Source of the DNA: Tillandsia leiboldiana | Taxonomy: Eukaryota; Streptophyta; Magnoliopsida; Poales; Bromeliaceae | Direction: 5' to 3' | Length of the DNA stretch: 64,000 nt | Assembly (NCBI GenBank): GCA_029204045.2 | Contig: CM055063.1 | Span: 37,605,562 to 37,669,561, forward strand | In this document: positions 37,601 to 46,600 of the stretch, piece by piece | How positions within the stretch are numbered: the stretch's first letter is position 1 | Layout: every line of letters starts with the position of its first letter | Translations under genes and position numbers: made by a program | The notes under the pieces: generated by a model | Told to the model about the DNA's origin: nothing | Databases searched by the model: none | The model's input: only the letters and a program-made list of their open reading frames with translations

Positions 37601-40600
37601 AGTGCTCATAGCATGGCTCCTCTCACCCTCGGGCGCACTGTACTTGGCTCACCTGGGATCCTCTGCTGCTAGTTCAAACTCCCATTATAAGCAACCCCTC
37701 TGAAAGCTTCAGATCATCCACACACCATTAGAGAGAAGAAAAATCCACAAGAAATCCCCCAAAAGTTCAGTTCAATATGTGGGGAAAACCAACCCAAAAC
37801 CAAGCAAGCACCAAGTGAAAACTCTACCAACCTTGGATCAGCAGAAGAAGGACCAAGGGCAAGCCCAAACCCGAGTCCAACTCCGCCTCCTTCTCGGTCA
37901 CATTGCCAGCAGTCACTCCACCATGATCACCAAGGAGGAAGAAGGAGAGGAAGGTGAGGAAGAGTTCTTGAGCTTCTCAGGTGAAGGAAAATGGGTGAAT
38001 CTCAGGTGTGGGGGAGCTATTTATAGAGAGAAAACATTAGGAGCAAAAGTCAAAGGAACAACCGACTTCCTTAACTACCTCTTGACACCAGTCAGCCTTC
38101 GGAACAATTTCTCAGGAACTCACCTACCCCAGCGGGCTGCTATAATAACTCCTCGACTGTCATGGCTACAATACCCTCTCGGTTGATCACTACTATTGTG
38201 CTTCTCAGTTGAGTTCCTCGGCTGATCATTCGAAGCTATCCCGCTCTCGGCTATCGAAACTACAGTTATCACTCTGCTCGGCTGACACTCGAATCCGGTC
38301 TGTATTCGGTTGAGCTCCTTGGTTGAACATCTCGGTTGAATCATTCGGCTCATCATGTGGGCAGCCGAATCCAGGACCTGAAACTAGCCTGCTCTCAATG
38401 GTCGAATCACAACTCCACTCGGCTGTCGAAGAGCCGATGATGGTTGCTCCAATAACAACAAATATTGATTGGAAACGACCTATTATAGAATACTTAAATA
38501 ATCCCAATAGTCGAGTAAGCCATAGAGAATGGAGAAAAGCACTCAGTTATTGCCTTCTTGATGGGTAATTATATAAAAGAACGGCTGATGAAGTGTTGTT
38601 GAAGTGCCTCGGAACCGAAGGGTCCATATTAGTCATAGGCGAGGTTCATGAAGGGCTATGTGGAGCACATTTGGCCGGAAGAAAATTAAGATGGACAATT
38701 CGACACCTAGATTATTATTGGCCGAATATGCATGAGGATTGCATGAATTATGTGATAAGTTGTCAAGAATGTCAACTTCATGCGCCGGTTCAAAGAGTAC
38801 TGACCGTCGAAATGCATACTATCCTCAAACCATAGCCATTTAGGAGATGGGCCATGGATTTAATAGGGAAAATACAGCCGAACTTGTCGGCCGGTCATAA
38901 ATTCTTAATAGTGGTCGTAGACTACTTTACCAAGCGGGTAGAGATAACACCTACGCGGCAAGTCACTCAAAAGAACATTATTAACTTTGTGGAAGATTCC
39001 ATTGTACATCACTTTGGAATCTCGGAAACCATCACACCCGATCTAGGGATGATGTTTACTGGAGAACAATTTGCATGGTTCTTGGAATCAAACCGAATCA
39101 AAATTTTGAATTTATCTCCATATTATGCTCAGGCCAATGGATAGGCCGAGGCAATGAACAAAGTTATTATAAACTTGATGAAATGACATATTAGGAGACA
39201 TCCGAGGAAATGGGATGAGAAACTCTCGAATGTATTTGAAAAATTATTATTCTACCTTATGGGAAAATGAATGAGGAAAGAATACAAAAAATTCATTTAC
39301 AAGAAGAATGAAAAAATACAAAAACCGAATCAAACTAAACCGAGTGATTAAGAAAGTAAGTCCTTAAGGCTTCTCCATTTGGTCTTTAACAAAGTTTGAG
39401 CTTCTTCAGCTGCTCTGCTTCCTTGTTTCATGGAGTAATGAATTTTCTGAAGATTGGAAAGTTCATCATAAATCTCCTTTCCCTGTTGTTTTGGCTTCAT
39501 AGTCCTTCTGGGCAATCCTATATTGTTCGAAGGCAACGACTGAAGCTTGCTCAACTTCGGCTAACTCTTGCCTCAGGCGATTAGCTTTTTGCTGAAGGGT
39601 TTTCATTTGATTATTTGTGACATCCTTATGCTTATAAGAATCGATTATGGGGCTAGCCAAATCAAGGGCGTTCCCCTTATAAGTACTAAAAGAAAGAAAA
39701 TGGATGTCTAGAAAATTATTTTTGGAAAGAAGAGTGCGTTGCTGAGAAATAAAGGATTTAAGATGAGAGCTGCAACAAAGCGTTGCTTTGAAGGAGGTGA
39801 AGATAACCGCCCAGTTGAAGTCACAAGATCGTCGAGGAGATTCTCCAACCTTTTGAGTTTGCTTGAATCTTGGACCATGGCAGGTAGACCTTTGGCAAAA
39901 ATCTGTAGGCAGTCATCCGTTCTCATTCTGATGTAGGCTGATAACTCTGGAGAAAGAGTATCATTCTCATCAACCGAAGGACTCAGAGTGGCAATCTCCC
40001 GAAGAACAATAGTCATACCATCTTCAGAAGAAGAAGTTTGGCCAGAAAGGGTATTAACTGCATTAGAAATGGAAGCCGAACTAAAAGATGGTGGCACTTC
40101 GGTTGTAGGAGCAGGTTCAATTGTTTCGGTTGAAGGTATGATGATCGAAGCCTCTTCCTATAGTATTTTTCTCTCTCCTTTCTTCATCTATTCTTCTTCT
40201 CTTTTATTTTCTTCGTATTTTTTTCTCATTTCTTTTTCTTTTCTTCTTTTTTCCTTTTTTCTTTTCTTTTTCCTTTTTTTTCTCAAAATTCTTTTCCTCC
40301 ATTTTCCTTTTTCCTGCTATATTTTTCTCTTTTTTTTTTTTTCTTTTTTCGTCTCTCTTTTTCCTCTTTCTTAAGCTTATAGGCTTCCTATTTAGCCCTT
40401 TCTCTCTTCGGCATAGTTTTTCTTTAGTTTTCATGCCGAGTTTAGCCTCGGTAATTTCCGTTGGAGTTCTACTTGGAGCCCCATATTCTTTATTGATTTG
40501 GAGTCACTTGGCTTCTTGTCGCTGATGCAAAGCCACCATTTCTTGTAAAGTAATTTGAGGACTTCCTTCTGGCACCGGTTGACGGGCCTCTTTAGCCAAA

Positions 40601-43600
40601 AAAGGAGCAGAAAGCTGAAAACTTGCTTCGGCCTGAGTTGGAAGAGGGAGAAAGAGGAGCCACTTTTTCTTGGATCTCTTCAGTCGAAAGCGATGAAGAA
40701 ACATCTTTTATCTTGTCGATGCTCCTTAATGAGTTGATCGACGAGTTCTTGAGACTCTTGAAGCTTCTTAGCATGAAGTTCCTCCTCCTATGTGTTGCGC
40801 GAAACACGAGAAGCCAACATTTTACGCTTCCTTTGAGGCGGGGAAGGAGTCGATTCCTCGTCCTGGCGTTTAGCAGGCGGCCAAGGAGGACTTTGTGATG
40901 ACCGCTCGCTAATCTGAAGCGGCTAAAAAAAAAGAAAAAGAAAAAATGAGTACAAGTCACTCAAAGGGAAAGAAAAGAATGACAAAAGAGGCTTACTCTC
41001 GAAGCCTTAAGAGGATGAGTCGTTGTCCGATTCATCGTCTAATGCTTCGGGGGAATCAGGCACGGCTTTACCTTTAGATGAGTCGACTGAAATAAAAATT
41101 TAAAATTAAGAAGAAAACCGAAGGAGAAGAAAGATTAAAGGGAAGAGAGCATAAATTTTGGTAGAATCCGAAGTGAGCATAAATTTTTGGATGCAATTCC
41201 CAGGGATAAGTGCAAATAAAATCTTGTTGAAATCTTCTCAAAAACGTTTATATAAATTCTCAAAAAGTCCCTTCAAAGATGGTCGAAATGCGACAGGGAC
41301 AAAGTCGTGCTTTAGTTGATTGCCTGTTGCCGTGGTGCGATCCATTTTGGCTACGCTTTTAGTGACGGGGCGAGTCCTATAGGTGTTATTGGTGAAAAAC
41401 CTTAACGGAGCAAGGGAGCGCTTGAATTAGGCCTAACTACCGAGCTATAAAATGAGGACAATAGACCTCGATGCTCAACAAAAGCTTAGATAGGCTCTTC
41501 AAGCCGATATATAAATCCCTGGCAGCCAAAAAAGCATACCAAACTTCAGTATGCTCGAGGACTTCTGGGAAATCCTTCTGGTTTTGGATATATATTCAAA
41601 TCTCTCCATGAACTAAGCATGACCAGCTCATCGTTCTCTTATAGGTGATCACCATACCATTGGAAGACTTTCTTCAGCATAGAAAACTCGCAAGTAGGTC
41701 TGGAAATCCACGGATATGGTTTTGGGCAACCAAGAGCAAGCCCGTAAGTGCTGAACCGAGTCAGGATCCGAAGGTGCTCGGCAAAGAATAGGGAAATACA
41801 ATTGAATAAAAAGCTGTAGAAACCAAAAAACTCCATAGCTTGAACTGATGATGATGACACTCTTCTCCTTCTCGAGCAGCGGCTTTATTGACTCATAAAT
41901 CTCGGTACAGAAACAAAACAAAATAGGAACCGAGAGCGAACTTCTTGCGGTTGGCCAAAGCAACGGTAATGGGAACAAAATCTCAATTTATTTTATGAGA
42001 CCAAGTGCAAAACAAAGAATGATAGAGCCAATACAATAGAAAAGCAATATGCTCTTCGTTAGTAACTAGACTCTGATCCTGACCCACAAACCTCTTCATG
42101 AACTTGGAATAAGACCTGGTCTATCTTCGGGTTTAAGAGAGCATCAAACTCGGCCATTCCTGCAAGATTAAAGACCAGAGAAAAAATAGTACCATGCGGA
42201 CGAAGACCGGTGATCGCCGCTACATCGCAAAGAGTCGGAGTAAAAGGTCTTGATCGGAAAAAGAAGGTATTAGATGCCAGTGACCAGAAATTCAAAATCG
42301 CAACCAGAAAGAGATTGTCGACGTGAGTTGGAGTTCTTGAAAGTTGGATGGTGTTATGAATCCCCACTTCTCACCATAACCCACCCAAAACTACTTGCAC
42401 ACGGTCTAACCAGGCGAGGTAAGTATCCAAGACTGTGGGCCAAGTGCGAGGACTCTTCTCCAGGAACTTCGAAGAAACACAAGGTTGTAGATGAATGGAA
42501 TCGGCTGCTAATGGAATGCCGTCTAGCGAAAAAGAAAAAACGTCTTCATCTAGACTCGTGGTGAAGGAAGGATCCACAATGAAGCGAGATGAGTTAAACT
42601 CATACGACTTCAAGAAACAGAAATCAATCTTAGAAGACCGAGAGGGAATCCAAGTAAAGGTCATTGCAACAAAGGAAACAACGAGCTGAAAAATAAGACT
42701 TGGAATCCTTAGGAAGACGAAAGGTCTTCAGAAGTAGATGAAAAATCTTTTGCCGTCAAGGGTTTTTTAAAAGAATTTGAATGATGACGACTACATTTAT
42801 GACAGAATGACCTAAGTAAGACAAAGCGGCACAATCAATCGAAGTTGTCGATTCAGAACATTAAATGAAAAATGACCAAAAGGTACGGCCAATTGAGGTC
42901 GTCAAGTGAAGCATTTAATACGAAAAGAGTAAAAGAAACGGCCTGTTACAGCTGTTGATTAAGCGCCGATAGTCATCCGAGCGTTCATTCGAAAGACTAT
43001 CGTGGGGGCATTGTTGGTACACAAATTAGTGCGCCATAAGGTAGACAGCTCAACCCATGGATGAGCCAAAGAAATAAGAACACGTGGTACACCAGGAGTT
43101 GAGAACAAAACGCCTGAAGATGAAGAGACTTTAGGTAGGAACGGTTGAGATGTGGGGCGTGACTCACGCGGTCATGATTTCAAAGGCGTAACCTACGCAA
43201 TCATGGCTACAACACTATCCTACTACACAAACCGACTAATAAATGCGGACTGACAAAAGATTACTATAAATAGTGATTTCGAAGCCAGTAATAAGAGTCT
43301 TACATCCTTGAAACAAGACCACACTTACTTTTAATTGCATTTTACAGCTTTTCTTGAGTAGACTTACTTTCTCACACTTATAGCTTTCTTTATAGCTTTT
43401 CATAGGAGTAGTTAAACTTGTAATCCAAGCTTCCCGTTCTCAATACAATCAATTCGGCTATTCAGCGGAGTCTACTTTTTTCCTGCTTTGGATTGTTTGA
43501 TAGGAACCCGGTTTAGTCGATCCCTCCTCAACCGAATCACTTGATTCTTTAAAACGTGGCACATTCGAAGGTCAACTCAGAGGCCGATCCATTCCTAGAA

Positions 43601-46600
43601 GATACGTCAGACCTTGATCTTGGGATTCGATCCAGGTCAAATCCGGTTTCTCTCCAGGCAGATACCAAACTGTTAGGATTAACACTTTCGAGCGAACGCT
43701 TCCTTGCTCCAAGGGGAAGAGGATCCTCTATTTTAACATGTTGTAAGCTAGAAACCATTAATGAAAATCTCTTTATTATTAGATTGGTCATTGAATACAA
43801 AAGAGTGGCCTGTTACTTACAAGTCTAAAATTCATATAATAATCCTAGTATGATAAGGAAACCAAATAAAGAAAGAATAAATTAAAGATATTTCTGAGCT
43901 AGTAGATATTTCAAATGAAATATCTTTCATAATCTGGTAGATAAAATCTAAGTCTACTAAGAATAAGCTTTATATTTGTGTCGGTTTATGATCCGGAGTG
44001 ATTGTAATAGAAACTTTGGATCTATACTAGAGGTGGCAAAACCTAATCCGGCTCAAACATCTCGCAGCAAGTGGTCCTAATTCAAATCTGAACTGTACTG
44101 AACTTGAAGCAATGTTTAGTCTAAAGATGATCTTAAGCCATAATGGGTTTGAATGGCACAAAAACTTGACAACCTAAAATTCAAATCATTTAAAACCGTA
44201 ATCAACCTGAAATTGAAATGGGCTGAACTTGAAATGTCCTGAACTTAAGTTAACCGAAAACTTGAAGCACAGATAAAAAGGAAATTCAGTAAAATTTGAT
44301 ATTTGAGCAGTGGAGAATCTATCGAGGGGTTCTGGATTGAGGAGAAGCAATTGACGGTTTACATATGAAGGGAGGGAAGGTGCTGTCATTTTTCTTTAGC
44401 TTTTTAGCCTCCAACCTGGATGACAATCTATTGCTTGTCAATGAAAAAAAATGGTGGGACTTAAATCTATCACATGAATAGGAAAAGAACGATGGTTGGT
44501 TTAATATGCTTACTATCGTATGAAAATTGGGATAAAGGAAAGAGTTTTATTTCTTTATTAACCTTATTATTCTTCCAACTGGAAAATGGCTGCTAAGTAA
44601 ATTTTAGTTATTTATTAAAACTTACTATTCTTTGAAATGTCTAAATTAAGCTTGTCTTGTGCTTTACCACCTAGTGTTTTCAAACTTTTTCCATTATTCC
44701 ATAGTTGTTCATACTTTGATAGAGCTTTGATTTTAAAAGGCTATGTGCATGGGCACAAACTCCTGCATGTGATATTGGACTTGATAAGAGATACATACGG
44801 CGAATGAATACTAAATTCGTTGTTTCTCTCATCCATGGAATTACTAAGTCGCCTCTCATCCATGGAATTACCAAGTCGTTGGTTGATCCTTTCGATGCAA
44901 TTCGTTTCCTAAAGAATATTTAAGTAAGACAGATGTGAATGCTCCCTCGTATATAGAAAATTACTTTGTCGGTTACATATGTTAGCCACTTATTTGGGAT
45001 CTTCTTTAAGCCATGCATCAGTATAATACATAAACAATCAATTAGGAAAATAATAACTTTCCAAATTGAACTTTGTCGATGATATCAAAGAATGCTTTAT
45101 GTGACAAAGAGAAAACGGACGAATGTCTATTCATTAGTTTCTCTATAGAAGGTTGTCTTTTTATGCAAAGTAAGAAAGACCAATGCTTTTTTAAGTTGGC
45201 GAAGTGGATGGGAAACTTTTTTGCCTTTTTTTATAAATATTTTTGCGTATTTTTTCCTCTTGGAATTTTTTGAGTATTTCATATTCCATTTCATGGAACT
45301 ACAGATTTCAATTTTGTAGTACCTTCCTGATTTATCTTCCTAATAATATGGTATTTAGAAATGGTCTAGAATCAGGTTACAAGGGTAATGCCTACTATCA
45401 TTTCAGATGTGTTGCTTTGCCCCTTTGTAGAGAATTTTCATCTATGTACTTCTTAGATATAGTGGAAACAAATTGCTTTGACTTCAATTCTAGTTGGTTC
45501 TGCATTCTAGGTGTCGTCTACTTCATGTTCTAAGTAATTATAGTCACGAGTTTGGGATTTGGCAACTATTAAGTCAGGTTGGAAATTTCATAATTTGGGC
45601 AGGTATGTAAAATTAGAAAATGATTGGAAAAGGTATGGGAGTGATATTTTAATGATAAAAATGCTTATGAACAAATGACGTGTTTGCCAAATATACCAAA
45701 TCAAAATTATTCTAGTAGTACAACAGAACAAATTTTTTATTTGTAAACTGTAATTGACATATTGATCACACGAACACCACACCGTTGGAGTTTGAATTTC
45801 TCCCTGCTCAGTTAAGTTCCAAGTTTTTGGAGTACAACCCACATCTAATAAGTAACTCAAAGCATTGGGATCATGCCATGCTAGCATATACATTGGTTCA
45901 TAGGAAAAGATACTGAGACATACTGTTCGATGGAATCACAAGAAAATTTTGGATCAACAGATGATTTGCGTACTTCTCTAGAAATTAATGAAGCAATAAA
46001 CTATATGCACATTAATTTGTAAACGTAAGGGGAGCTAAATTGTGAATTTTTACAAATTTTTTGAAAGAAGGGGTTAGCTACAATTTAGTCCCAGAAGTTT
46101 AGGTCAAAATACCAATTAAGGTCTAATGTACCGTACATGGTAGCATATGAAACAATTTAGTCACTTTGCTACTTTTGTTTATGGAACCAGACGAATATGA
46201 TACTTCCTGGTCACATGAGTAACCGACGTAGCCTTAAATTTTAATATTTTTCAAATCTCATAAAAAATACTCCTATGTCTCACATCAATGACGCTAGAAT
46301 GGTAGACAGATGCATTTGTTAGGTGTTGATTAGATATATTTGAATCCTCTATAGACACTCTGGACAGTCAAATAGATGGCAGATATAATCGTTGTTTGAT
46401 ATACAAATGAAGAATAACAGAAATATTAGTTCTCACCGTGTTAAAAGCTAGGACTTGATTCTTGTCCTTATTAAACTATAGATTTTTAGTTCTGAAGTTG
46501 AAGTTTGCATGAGCTAAATTAGTATTAGACCGAACTTTATTGACTGAACATGCAATTGACCTGAAAAAACAAACAAAATACAAATCTTGTTATTGTTTAG

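Larger units (their letters stand above)
38380..43563 (+). mobile_element. Element E: 5'-truncated Tat/Ogre-like Ty3/gypsy retrotransposon with antisense ORF
   Basis: Order: integrase remnant (38400-39240, plus), an antisense reading region with plant mobile domain (about 42664 down to 39348, minus), a guanine-rich plus-strand tract TCGTGGGGGCAT (43000-43011), and an LTR (from 43012). Gag, protease, RT and RNase H upstream are missing. A gene in antisense between integrase and the 3' LTR is a known peculiarity of Tat-lineage elements in plants. Confidence 0.8.

Noticed and set aside
38120..38507. Minus-strand frames of 78 and 93 residues near the start of element E
   Set aside because: Shadow of low-complexity CTCGGCTGA/CGGTTGA-rich sequence at an LTR border; no family resemblance.
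40204..40434. Lys/Glu-rich 76-residue frame considered as a separate small gene
   Set aside because: It lies in the antisense ORF region of element E and is low-complexity; best seen as part of that degraded frame.
44033..44400. Possible hAT-type MITE starting AGAGGTGGCAAAACC
   Set aside because: Only one end was found; no inverted partner or 8-bp duplication.
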